64,000 bases of DNA. Origin: SAR116 cluster bacterium AG-447-C21. GTDB taxonomy: Bacteria; Pseudomonadota; Alphaproteobacteria; Thalassobaculales; Thalassobaculaceae. Location: positions 98,128-162,127 of the forward strand of contig QCQB01000001.1 in NCBI GenBank assembly GCA_003212315.1, written 5' to 3'. This document shows positions 56,635 to 64,000 of the stretch, one piece after another (positions within the stretch are counted from its first letter, which is position 1; each line of letters starts with the position of its first letter). The position numbers and the translations under genes are program-made. The notes under the pieces are model-generated. The model was not told the origin of the DNA, did no database searches, and was given only the letters and a program-made list of their open reading frames with translations.

Positions 56635-57795
56635 TTGTCACTTATCGAAAAAAAAAATAGGTTATCCCATAGGGCCTTGTTGCCTGCGGGTTTTAAAGAC
56701 CAACTCCCATCAATGGCTGCCCATGAATCTTTTATTGTTCATTCTATTATAGAACGGTGTGAGGCTTACGGGTACGAGCGAATCAAACCTCCATTGGTTG
56801 AATTCGAAGATTCGCTGTTTAATGGTGCTGGAGTATCCATGAGAGAAAACTCTTTCCGGTTGATGGATCCAGTATCAGGAAAAATGATGGGAATAAGAGC
56901 GGATATGACGGTACAAGTGGCCCGCATAGCGACTACTCGGCTCGCCCATCTGGAACGTCCACTTAGATTATGTTATTCTGGGGAAGTGCTTCGAGTCCAT
57001 CCAGATAATCTTAATCCGGATCGTGAATTAGTTCAGGTAGGAGCGGAACTAATTGGCCCAAACACCGTAACAGCTGATCTAGAGGTGATTCAAATCGCCC
57101 TTGATGCATTAAAAAGATTGGGTACAAAAAATATTTCTATCGATATAACCGCACCAACACTTATTCCATTGATTCTTAGATCAGTAGGCTTGGATCCCGC
57201 TTCTTCACTAGAGTTAAGGGGGGCCTTGGATCGAAAAGATATAAAAGCTGTGGAAGGCCTTGCGGGAAAAAATGCAATGCTTCTTGGTAATATAATGACT
57301 ACAGTTGGTGCGTGGGAGGTAGGTATAAAAAAACTTCGCGAACTAACACTACCGATTGGAGTGATAGAAATAATAGACCGGTTGGAGAATGTAGCTTCGT
57401 TAATATCGTCTGAAAGTGATATAGCGGAAGTAACCATAGACCCAATAGAAAATCGCGGATTTGAATACTATAGTGGTATTGGTTTTAGTTTCTTTTCCAG
57501 AGGGATTAGAGGTGAGCTGGGCAGAGGGGGACGTTATTCTCTAGAAGACGACTCTTCGCAGAGTTCCTGCGGATTCTCGCTATACATAGAGACCTTATTG
57601 AGGGCCTTGAACGAGCCCACAAAAAAAAATAGATTATTAATTCCGGTTAACACAAATAGAAAAATTATAATGGATTTTCAGGCGGCGGGCTGGTTAACGG
57701 TCATTGGGCTTGAAGATATCACTGATGAACGAAAAGAGGCAGAACGTTTGGGTTGTTCTCATTTTTTGAAAAATGGACAAGTTGAGACGATCTAA
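56635..57795 (+). CDS. hisZ: ATP phosphoribosyltransferase regulatory subunit
   Basis: A 386-residue HisRS-like paralogue without tRNA synthetase function that activates the short form of HisG in histidine synthesis. Class II core motifs remain (LLPAGFKD, RADMTVQVARI, RLCYSGEVLR), and the C-terminal anticodon domain is missing, as expected. It begins at TTG, supported by GAAGGGG 7 nt upstream and by the family N-terminus. purA follows 34 nt later, a conserved alphaproteobacterial pair. The short HisG must be encoded elsewhere. Confidence 0.9.
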   Translation: MSLIEKKNRLSHRALLPAGFKDQLPSMAAHESFIVHSIIERCEAYGYERIKPPLVEFEDSLFNGAGVSMRENSFRLMDPVSGKMMGIRADMTVQVARIATTRLAHLERPLRLCYSGEVLRVHPDNLNPDRELVQVGAELIGPNTVTADLEVIQIALDALKRLGTKNISIDITAPTLIPLILRSVGLDPASSLELRGALDRKDIKAVEGLAGKNAMLLGNIMTTVGAWEVGIKKLRELTLPIGVIEIIDRLENVASLISSESDIAEVTIDPIENRGFEYYSGIGFSFFSRGIRGELGRGGRYSLEDDSSQSSCGFSLYIETLLRALNEPTKKNRLLIPVNTNRKIIMDFQAAGWLTVIGLEDITDERKEAERLGCSHFLKNGQVETI

Positions 57796-57829
57796 ATTAA
57801 AAAATAGAAATTTTTTCTAGGATAAATAG

Positions 57830-59119
57830 ATGCGGAATGTAGTTGTTATTGGAGCTCAATGGGGCGATGAAGGTAAGGGTAAGATTGTTGACTGGTTATC
57901 TGAAAGAGCCGATGTTGTGGTTCGTTTTCAAGGTGGTCATAATGCAGGACACACTCTGGTAGTCGGCGATAAAACGTATAAATTGAGTTTGTTACCTTCG
58001 GGCATAGTTCGCCAAAAAATGTCGGTGATTGGCTCCGGTGTAGTGGTTGACCCTCAAGCACTTCTAGATGAAATAAAGGTGGTAACTGACCAAGGCGTCA
58101 ATATATCACCTGAGACTCTTATACTAGCAGATAATGCATCTCTTATTCTCGATATTCATCGTCGTATTGATAAAGCGCGGGAGGTGATCCGTGGGGAGAA
58201 AAAAATAGGAACTACTGGAAGAGGGATTGGTCCCGCTTATGAGGATAAGGTTGCTCGACGCGCGATTAGGGTTTCTGATCTTAATGACCCGGATGATTTA
58301 CTTCTGAAGCTTAAAGAGCAGTTTTCTTATCATAACATCTTCTTAAGGGAGGCTGCTGAAGAAATAGCTTCGGTTGAGGAAGCATATGAGTACCTTCAGA
58401 ATTTAGCACCTGATATTTTAAAGTTCGCCCAACCCGTGTGGCGTCGATTAGATGAGTTTCGCCACATGGATAAGCGGATTTTATTTGAGGGGGCTCAAGG
58501 GGTTATGCTTGATGTAGATCATGGAACTTATCCATATGTCACATCCTCGAACACTATCGCAGGGCAGGCTGCAACAGGATCAGGGACTGGTCCAACTACA
58601 ATTGGTTATGTTCTCGGTATTACAAAAGCATATACTACACGCGTGGGTAGTGGTCCTTTCCCAAGCGAGCTCACGGATTCGATAGGACAAACGCTTGGTG
58701 AACGTGGCCATGAATTTGGGGTCGTTACTGGAAGAAAACGTCGTTGTGGATGGTTCGATGCCGTTATGGTCAGGCAAGCTATAAAAACATCCGGTATTAC
58801 AGGAATAGCGCTTACCAAGTTGGACGTTTTAGATGGATTTGATGAATTGAAAGTTTGTGATTCGTATGAACTTGATGGAGAGGTAATAGATTATTTCCCA
58901 AGTGGGACCCGTCAGCAGGCAGCAGTCAAACCAATCTATAGAACCTTGGAAGGGTGGTCAGAAAGCACGCGGGGAGCCCGTTCTTGGTCTGAACTCCCAG
59001 GAAACGCAATAAAATATATACGACAGATAGAAGAGCTCATAGAGGCACCGGTTGCGCTTTTGTCGACCAGTCCCGAACGTGAGGATACCATTTTAGTTAA
59101 AGACCCATTTACCGACTGA
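57830..59119 (+). CDS. purA: Adenylosuccinate synthetase
   Basis: A 429-residue GTP-dependent enzyme joining IMP and aspartate, the first committed step to AMP. The P-loop and catalytic start [16 protein letters not shown] has the Asp and Lys nucleophile region. [24 protein letters not shown] and [22 protein letters not shown] C-terminal residues are canonical. AGGATAA before the ATG. Followed by a 7-bp hairpin overlapping the stop, then the pseudokinase gene. Confidence 0.97.
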   Translation: MRNVVVIGAQWGDEGKGKIVDWLSERADVVVRFQGGHNAGHTLVVGDKTYKLSLLPSGIVRQKMSVIGSGVVVDPQALLDEIKVVTDQGVNISPETLILADNASLILDIHRRIDKAREVIRGEKKIGTTGRGIGPAYEDKVARRAIRVSDLNDPDDLLLKLKEQFSYHNIFLREAAEEIASVEEAYEYLQNLAPDILKFAQPVWRRLDEFRHMDKRILFEGAQGVMLDVDHGTYPYVTSSNTIAGQAATGSGTGPTTIGYVLGITKAYTTRVGSGPFPSELTDSIGQTLGERGHEFGVVTGRKRRCGWFDAVMVRQAIKTSGITGIALTKLDVLDGFDELKVCDSYELDGEVIDYFPSGTRQQAAVKPIYRTLEGWSESTRGARSWSELPGNAIKYIRQIEELIEAPVALLSTSPEREDTILVKDPFTD

Positions 59120-59137
59120 GTATCACGTGAGATACTC
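59118..59137 (+). repeat. Hairpin overlapping the purA stop codon
   Basis: GAGTATC and GATACTC form a perfect 7-bp stem with a 6-nt loop. The left arm begins in the TGA stop. No T-run follows (ATAAGAAAAAG), so it is not a good intrinsic terminator. It may mark an RNA-processing or stability element between purA and the downstream pseudokinase gene. Confidence 0.4.
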
Positions 59138-59188
59138 ATAAGAAAAAGTTTAGTGGCTGCTTGAAATACTATTCTTGGAGACAGACTG

Positions 59189-61189
59189 GTGGCACCGGTA
59201 ATTCTAAAAGAATTATTTGAAATTGACGATTCAGTCCCACTAGTTGGGTATGATTCGCCCTCTGGAAAAGCCTTTGCATGTAAGAAACTTGGAGAATCCC
59301 AAGGTGACTTAATGGCAATGATATGTGAGCCGAGCATTCCGATGAGAATGGATCAGATTACCGCGTTGGACGAATTTCCGGGTGCGGGTCTAGTGAAATG
59401 CATAGACTCGGGTGTGGTGAATTGGGCATCGTCTGGTCGACGACAACCGGTACTGATTTTTGAAAAACCTGCAGGTAGTCGGGTTTTCGAAACTATGGAA
59501 TCTGTAATCACTCCATTAACTGATGACCAGATAATCAGTGGTTTTTTAACTCCGGTCGTCGCCACGTTGCGAGAGTTTTCAGCGCGAGGCTTAACACATC
59601 GAAATATCAGACCGTCTAATCTTTTTTATAGTGATGAAAGTGCTAGGTTAATTATGTTGGGAGAATGTGTTTCAGCTCCCCCTGGATATAATCAACCATT
59701 AATTTTTGAGAGTTTAGAGTGTGGCTTGGCAGTAGAAACCGGGCGAGGTGCGGGAACTCCAGCAGATGACCTTTTTGCGCTGGGCGTTACACTTTTGAGT
59801 CTCTTAATTGGCCGGAATCCAGTTCCCCAAATAGACGATCCATATACTTTTATGTTAAATAGAATCAATACAGGATCGTATGCAAATATTGTGGGTAATC
59901 ACCGTATTCAAATGAATATGATGGAGCTATTGCGAGGATTACTAACGGATGATTTAACCGAAAGATGGCCACTGGCAGATGTTCAGTTATGGGTAAGTGG
60001 TCGAAGATTAACGCCCAAACAAGTTAAACTTCCTGCAAAAGCAGCTAGACCAATACCAATTGGTGGCTTTGAACATGAAAACGTTAGATCAGCCGCTCAT
60101 GGCTTGAGTTTAAATTGGCCGGTAGCTGGCGACGTCATTAAGGGACAAGATTTTGATACCTGGATCCGCCGAAGCCTTAACGATGAGGTTATTTTAAATA
60201 ATCTGAACAAGGCGGCGGGCACGGCACAAGCTATTCAATCTAGCCCCAAGGCTGATGACGCAAGACTGGTTGCGAAAGTTGTTATGGCCTTGGATACTTC
60301 TGGGCCGGTTAGATATAAAGGTTTTGCTAGTCATATAGACGGTATAGGTCCGACACTTGCTGTTGTTTTTCAAGATGATATTTTAAGAAAACAAGTTGAA
60401 GACCTTATTACTTCGGGAATTCTAAAGCAGTGGCTTGCACTTCAAGGCCGTGTAAAAACGGAACTAATGAATACTTATGGTATTCTAGAAAAAATTCAAA
60501 GTATGGTCGCACTACCCGGTCCTGGGTTTGGTATCGAACGTTGCCTATACGAACTTAACCCTTATGGTCACTGTATCAGCCCAATGATCGAACATCTTTA
60601 TATCACACAATCATCTGAATTAATCCCGGCGTTAGAGGCCGTAGCGCATGACGAGAACCTGCCGCCGATGCCAATAGATAGGCATGTAGCAGCCTTTTTA
60701 GCGTCGCACTCAGAGCATATTGATGAAAGAATTTTACGACCATTAACACACAAAGATAATAGACCTGCTGATGAAGCACTAAAAGTAATGAGAATTTTGG
60801 CGCGAGTTCAGTCGGTTTATAGTAATGGAGCTGCTCCTAATCTTTGTTTGTGGCTAAAAGATCTTACCCAACCTGCCGTTGATGCATTTAATAATATACG
60901 ACTCAGAGAACAGATAGAGCGTCAGGTTGTACAAGCCTCAGAAACAGGCTTCATAGTCGCACTAATGCGAATTCTTGATGATAATAAAGTGATAGATCTC
61001 GATAAAGAAAATTATCGCAAGGCCCAACAAGAATATAAACAGTGTTCGGCTCAAATTCATAGAATGGATATTGGTTTAGAACAAAAAGAGAATTTAGCTG
61101 GAGAATTAGGTGAGCAAGTCGCTGCTGTCATCTCTGGTGTAATTGGTAGTATAGGGGCAACCGTTTTTGTAATGCTATATTTAGTATAG
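59189..61189 (+). CDS. Membrane-anchored pseudokinase-like protein
   Basis: A 666-residue protein. The N-terminal region (about 15-270) has a protein-kinase-like fold: a lysine in AFACKKL, THRNIRPSN at 136-144, DDLFALGVTLLSLLIGRNP at 193-211, and the final LLTDDLTERW. The catalytic HRD Asp is Asn139, and the DFG position reads LGE (157-159), so it is probably catalytically dead. A long helical region of unknown fold follows (about 320-640). One C-terminal TM helix (about 645-664) anchors it with the kinase domain cytoplasmic. Starts at GTG with GGAG 8 nt upstream. The next gene is a small membrane protein. Confidence 0.72.
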   Translation: MAPVILKELFEIDDSVPLVGYDSPSGKAFACKKLGESQGDLMAMICEPSIPMRMDQITALDEFPGAGLVKCIDSGVVNWASSGRRQPVLIFEKPAGSRVFETMESVITPLTDDQIISGFLTPVVATLREFSARGLTHRNIRPSNLFYSDESARLIMLGECVSAPPGYNQPLIFESLECGLAVETGRGAGTPADDLFALGVTLLSLLIGRNPVPQIDDPYTFMLNRINTGSYANIVGNHRIQMNMMELLRGLLTDDLTERWPLADVQLWVSGRRLTPKQVKLPAKAARPIPIGGFEHENVRSAAHGLSLNWPVAGDVIKGQDFDTWIRRSLNDEVILNNLNKAAGTAQAIQSSPKADDARLVAKVVMALDTSGPVRYKGFASHIDGIGPTLAVVFQDDILRKQVEDLITSGILKQWLALQGRVKTELMNTYGILEKIQSMVALPGPGFGIERCLYELNPYGHCISPMIEHLYITQSSELIPALEAVAHDENLPPMPIDRHVAAFLASHSEHIDERILRPLTHKDNRPADEALKVMRILARVQSVYSNGAAPNLCLWLKDLTQPAVDAFNNIRLREQIERQVVQASETGFIVALMRILDDNKVIDLDKENYRKAQQEYKQCSAQIHRMDIGLEQKENLAGELGEQVAAVISGVIGSIGATVFVMLYLV

Positions 61190-61193
61190 ACAT

Positions 61194-61217
61194 CCTTTTC
61201 ATATTTATATGAAAAGG
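61194..61217 (+). repeat. Perfect inverted repeat between pseudokinase and membrane-protein genes
   Basis: CCTTTTCATA and TATGAAAAGG form a 10-bp stem with a TTTA loop in the 53-nt intergenic gap. The right arm includes an AAAAGG Shine-Dalgarno-like sequence about 26 nt before the next ATG. The element could stabilise or process the upstream mRNA. There is no T-tract, so termination is unlikely. Confidence 0.45.
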
Positions 61218-61242
61218 AGTAGAACAAAGGATTGAATAAACC

Positions 61243-61719
61243 ATGGCAACTAGCTCTGCCAGCGCATCTTCTACAAAGGCAATAATAATACTAACTATTG
61301 TCGGGTTACTGGTTTTCACACTTCCGACAGTTTTGGTCTTGATCACGGGAATGATACCCAGTTTTATTGCCTATGCGACAGATAGAAGGAAGGAAAAATA
61401 TAAGACTTTAAGTGTGGGCTGTATGAACTTCCTTGGGCTGTTGCCATTACTGACAATGTTATGGACAAAGGACCATTCGTTTGACATGGCTTTCAGCCTT
61501 TTTTCCGACCCGTTTAGCTGGTTGATGGTTCTTGGGGCTGCCGCAGCCGGTTGGACTATATTTTTAATAGCCCCATCGATTGTAGCCATGTTTTTATCGG
61601 CGAGGATAGAACTATCGGTCGACCGATTGAAAAGACGGCAAACTAAGCTAATAGAGGAATGGGGTGATGGTGTTTCTGGAAATAGAGACACCAGATCAGA
61701 CACTGATAAAGGTGAGTAA
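61243..61719 (+). CDS. Small multi-pass membrane protein of unknown function
   Basis: A 158-residue protein with a Ser/Ala-rich N-terminus, predicted TM helices at about 13-43, 58-72 and 92-115, and a basic, charged cytoplasmic-type tail with RLKRRQTKLIEEWGDG. No family is recognised with confidence. It follows the pseudokinase by 53 nt on the same strand and ends 19 nt before the convergent rpoH, so the two membrane-linked genes probably form an operon. A physical partnership is an inference from position only. Confidence 0.65.
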   Translation: MATSSASASSTKAIIILTIVGLLVFTLPTVLVLITGMIPSFIAYATDRRKEKYKTLSVGCMNFLGLLPLLTMLWTKDHSFDMAFSLFSDPFSWLMVLGAAAAGWTIFLIAPSIVAMFLSARIELSVDRLKRRQTKLIEEWGDGVSGNRDTRSDTDKGE

Positions 61720-61738
61720 CGTAGGGACAGATTAAATA

Positions 61739-62629
61739 TTATTCAGGCCAAAGATTATTATTAATCGCCAATTCTTTTATATGTTTTTGTAGTTTTTCAA
61801 AAGCTCGTGCTTCAATTTGCCTAATCCGTTCTCTACTGACACTATATTCCTTACTCAGCTCGTCCAATGTTTTAGGTGTATCGATTAACTTTCGTTGAGA
61901 CAAAATATGACGCTCGCGGCTATCGAGTTTTTCCATAGCCTCGTTCAATAACTTGGTCCTTGCGCCTAATTCCTCAGTTTCGGCCAATATTTGTTCTTGG
62001 TTTTTGCCCTCGTCCTCTAGCCAATCTTGCCATTCGCCATCACCATCTACTATCTTCGGCGCATTAAGTGAGTGATCTGGACCGGAGAGTCTGCCGTTCA
62101 TACTGACAACATCTTTTTCTGAGACATCGAGCCTAGCTGCGATGGCTGTGATGGTTTCAGGTGATAAATCTCCATCATCTATGGCTTGCATTTGCCCTTT
62201 TAATTTTCGTAGATTAAAAAATAGTTTTTTCTGGGCTGCAGTTGTCCCGATTTTAACTAAAGACCATGAGTGCAAAATATATTCTTGTATGGATGCCTTG
62301 ATCCACCACATAGCATAGGTTGCTAGCCGAAATCCCCTTTCAGGATCGAAACGTTTAACCGCTTGCATCATCCCTATGTTACCCTCAGAAATTAATTCCG
62401 CCACCGGTAAACCATAGCCGCGATATCCCATAGCGATTTTGGCTACCAATCTAAGGTGACTGGTGACTAGTTTGTGAGCTGCCTCAGTATCATCATGATC
62501 CCGCCAACTACGCGCCAGCATGTATTCTTCTGATGCTTGTAGCATGGGGAACTTTTGTATCTCTTCTAAGTATCTAGAGAGATTCCCCTCAACACTAATT
62601 TTTGGCATTACGGCAATACTCGACGCCAT
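61739..62629 (-). CDS. rpoH: RNA polymerase sigma-32 factor (heat shock)
   Basis: A 296-residue group 3 sigma factor directing heat-shock transcription. Region 2 has SEGNIGMMQAVKRFDPERGFRLATYAMWWIKASI. The RpoH-specific box QKKLFFNLR is at 133-141, and region 4.2 ends with SVSRERIRQIEARAFEKLQ. It is complete. Two overlapping predicted promoters, sigma70- and sigma32-like, lie about 55-95 nt upstream. Convergent with the membrane-protein gene. One predicted client, clpB, is in the same window. Confidence 0.96.
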   Translation of the reverse strand: MASSIAVMPKISVEGNLSRYLEEIQKFPMLQASEEYMLARSWRDHDDTEAAHKLVTSHLRLVAKIAMGYRGYGLPVAELISEGNIGMMQAVKRFDPERGFRLATYAMWWIKASIQEYILHSWSLVKIGTTAAQKKLFFNLRKLKGQMQAIDDGDLSPETITAIAARLDVSEKDVVSMNGRLSGPDHSLNAPKIVDGDGEWQDWLEDEGKNQEQILAETEELGARTKLLNEAMEKLDSRERHILSQRKLIDTPKTLDELSKEYSVSRERIRQIEARAFEKLQKHIKELAINNNLWPE

Positions 62630-62682
62630 TTTCTAACTCCTAGAACTCAACACAACGTATGGAAACTACTATTCCTTCTGTC

Positions 62683-62723
62683 ATATGGGGAGTGATACTA
62701 CCATTTTAAAGGGTTTTTTTCAA
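62683..62723 (-). promoter_or_regulatory. Overlapping sigma70- and sigma32-type promoters of rpoH
   Basis: On the minus strand a TTGAAA (62718-62723) and TAGTAT (62695-62700) pair with 17-bp spacing fits sigma70. Interleaved with it, CTTTAAA (62705-62711) and CCCCATAT (62683-62690) with 14-bp spacing fits sigma32 (CTTGAAA, CCCCATNT). Starts would fall near 62688 and 62676. Dual control would let RpoH amplify its own synthesis, as is known for some alphaproteobacterial rpoH genes. Confidence 0.62.
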
Positions 62724-62803
62724 CTTTTTTATGAAGAATTGCACCATGGCCTTTTTTTTCTATCAATTGTCTTTATCGATGTTTTAATTCCCTATTTTGC
62801 TAA

Positions 62804-63808
62804 TTAAAAGGATTTTCTCAAAGCTTCCAGAAGAGTCTGCATGTCGCTCGGTAATGGAACTGAAAAATGAACCCGCTCTTGTTTGAATGGATGAACGAAC
62901 TCCAAGGATTTTGCATGAAGCGCTTGACGTTTAAATTCCTTTGCAAGTTTTAAGTTGGGGTCATCTCTGGTAGATATTTTTCTGCTACTTCCATAAAGTG
63001 GATCGCCAATTAACGAATGCCCAATATGGTTCAGATGAACACGAATTTGATGTGTTCTTCCTGATTCGAGTTTACATACAATTAAACTTGCAGTGGCACC
63101 GAATTGCTCTGTTAATATGTAGTTAGTGGCCGCTTTTTTCCCACCCTTTAAAACAACAGCCATTTTTTTTCTATTCGCGCGGCTACGCCCGATAGGAAAA
63201 AATATTCTATCGGTTGGTTGATCTGGGACCCCCCATATTATTGCCTCGTAGGTTCTTTTAATCGTTTGGGCGGCAAATTGATGTACAAGGTGTTGATGAG
63301 CTTCATCTGATTTTGCCACAACCAATAATCCAGTAGTGTCTTTGTCCAGTCGATGAACTATGCCTGGTCTTCGTACACCCCCAATACCAGAAAGAGTGTT
63401 TCCACAATGCGAGAGAAGTGCGTTGACCATTGTCCCCTTTGAAGAGCCGGGTGCGGGATGAACTACCATCCCAGCCGATTTATTGACCACAATTAAATGC
63501 TCATCCTCATACACTATATTCAATTCTATATTTTCTGGCTGAGGTGTTGCCAATTTTGGTTCAGGGACCTGAATAGTATAGAGTTGTCCATATCTAATAG
63601 GAAGTGATGGATCTTCTATTATTTTGTCATCACATCTCACGCATTTGCTGTGTATTAGATTTTTTAACTGTGTTCGTGAAATTTTAGGGAAGTCAGAATT
63701 ATTGGCGATACGGTCAGTTAACCAACGATCTAAACGCACGGATCTATTGGAGTTTAGATCAGTTTCCTCTACACTAATTTTTAATTTAGTTTCGTTGAAA
63801 GAAGCCAT
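62804..63808 (-). CDS. rluD: RluA-family 23S rRNA pseudouridine synthase (RluD-like)
   Basis: A 334-residue enzyme with an N-terminal S4 RNA-binding domain (about 20-85: VRLDRWLTDRIANN, SRTQLKNLI) and the RluA catalytic domain. The catalytic Asp is in GIVHRLDKDTTGLLVVAKSD (in part, about 150-165). TGRTHQIRVHLNHIGHSLIGDPLYG-type segments follow (SGRTHQIRVHL here). Most likely makes pseudouridines 1911/1915/1917 of 23S rRNA. Its ATG overlaps that of the divergent gene within CCATGG. Confidence 0.9.
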   Translation of the reverse strand: MASFNETKLKISVEETDLNSNRSVRLDRWLTDRIANNSDFPKISRTQLKNLIHSKCVRCDDKIIEDPSLPIRYGQLYTIQVPEPKLATPQPENIELNIVYEDEHLIVVNKSAGMVVHPAPGSSKGTMVNALLSHCGNTLSGIGGVRRPGIVHRLDKDTTGLLVVAKSDEAHQHLVHQFAAQTIKRTYEAIIWGVPDQPTDRIFFPIGRSRANRKKMAVVLKGGKKAATNYILTEQFGATASLIVCKLESGRTHQIRVHLNHIGHSLIGDPLYGSSRKISTRDDPNLKLAKEFKRQALHAKSLEFVHPFKQERVHFSVPLPSDMQTLLEALRKSF

Positions 63809-64000
63809 GGAAACAAACTTAAACCAAACTGAGAATAATCTGAAGAACCCAAAATCAAAATCTATGCGAATTTTGACGGTCCTGGTTGTTTTGATGGGAA
63901 TAATGATTGTTGTTGGCTTGTTTGTGGTTGTCTATACGATAGCTAGTCGGGTAATCGATAAGTCTTCAAAGGGCACACTCAAACCTTGGACCACTATAGT
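63807..64000 (+). CDS. DUF6476-like small membrane protein (partial)
   Basis: The first 64 codons or so of a gene running off the right edge. A polar Asn/Lys-rich N-terminus is followed by one strong TM helix (about residues 20-45: RILTVLVVLMGIMIVVG then LFVVVYTIASR). The MRILTVLVVLMG-type helix and position head-to-head with an RluA-family gene fit the DUF6476 proteins seen there in Alphaproteobacteria. The ATG overlaps that of rluD within CCATGG; a later ATG at 63864 is possible and would remove the overlap. Confidence 0.6.
   Translation, partial: METNLNQTENNLKNPKSKSMRILTVLVVLMGIMIVVGLFVVVYTIASRVIDKSSKGTLKPWTTI

Noticed and set aside
57796..57829. A/T inverted repeat (AAAAAA/TTTTTT) between hisZ and purA as a terminator
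   Set aside because: Only A-T pairs in a 34-nt gap between two genes that normally form an operon; thermodynamically weak.

Overview
The window is a gene-dense, moderately AT-rich bacterial chromosome segment of about 60 protein genes. It has no insertion sequence, prophage, CRISPR array, rRNA or tRNA that I can recognise. Gene content and order point to an uncultured, probably marine alphaproteobacterium of Rhodospirillales or SAR116 type. Lineage markers are an ELM1-like protein, DUF4167 between prmC and clpB, DUF1178, the order secA / PPIase / argJ / mutT, the order serC-serA-(cyclase)-hisZ-purA-(kinase-like)-rpoH, and a DUF6476-like protein beside an RluA-family synthase. The placement is inferred from gene content only.

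Layout. 1-5.2 kb: end of psd, pssA, and an RND efflux pump with its adaptor. 5.3-18.4 kb: an accessory, catabolism-flavoured region. It holds an SDR, a ThDP enzyme, a split AtuA/DUF1446 pair, a VOC protein, an HpaI-type aldolase, a GST, an HtrA-like protein without a catalytic triad, an aspartate aminotransferase, a phosphoesterase, an FAD monooxygenase and a ygiB-ygiC pair. 18.4-23.2 kb: a candidate small RNA, LysR regulator, trxB, a methyltransferase overlapping an ELM1-like gene, and an Lrp/AsnC regulator. 23.2-33.3 kb: greA, carB, carA, yqeY, a glutamine-synthetase-like ligase, a PNPOx-like protein and an N-domain-less clpB. 33.3-41.2 kb: a tightly packed minus-strand housekeeping block (DUF4167, prmC, prfA, hemA, ispG, rodZ-like, lysC). 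41.3-49.7 kb: ubiG, DUF1178, a methyltransferase, enoyl-CoA hydratase, mutT, argJ, parvulin PPIase and secA. 49.8-52 kb: a homogentisate-dioxygenase-like and FAH-like pair. 52-64 kb: an unknown ORF, serC-serA, a cyclase, hisZ, purA, a membrane-anchored pseudokinase, a small membrane protein, rpoH, rluD and the start of a DUF6476-like gene.

How the parts connect. rpoH and clpB lie about 29 kb apart. Both are preceded by an element resembling a sigma32 promoter with the same -10 octamer, CCCCATAT, so the window appears to contain both the heat-shock sigma factor and one of its targets. rpoH also has an overlapping sigma70-like promoter. The hemA-prfA-prmC block combines glutamyl-tRNA reductase (the C5 route to haem, unusual in Alphaproteobacteria) with translation termination genes.

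The most novel-looking items are these. (1) A roughly 80-nt minus-strand RNA at 18386-18465 with its own promoter, three hairpins, a C-rich anti-Shine-Dalgarno stretch and a U7 terminator. (2) The purA-rpoH interval, which encodes a pseudokinase with a C-terminal membrane anchor followed by a small membrane protein. (3) Alternative RNA pairings in the leaders of serC and of the methyltransferase at 20731.
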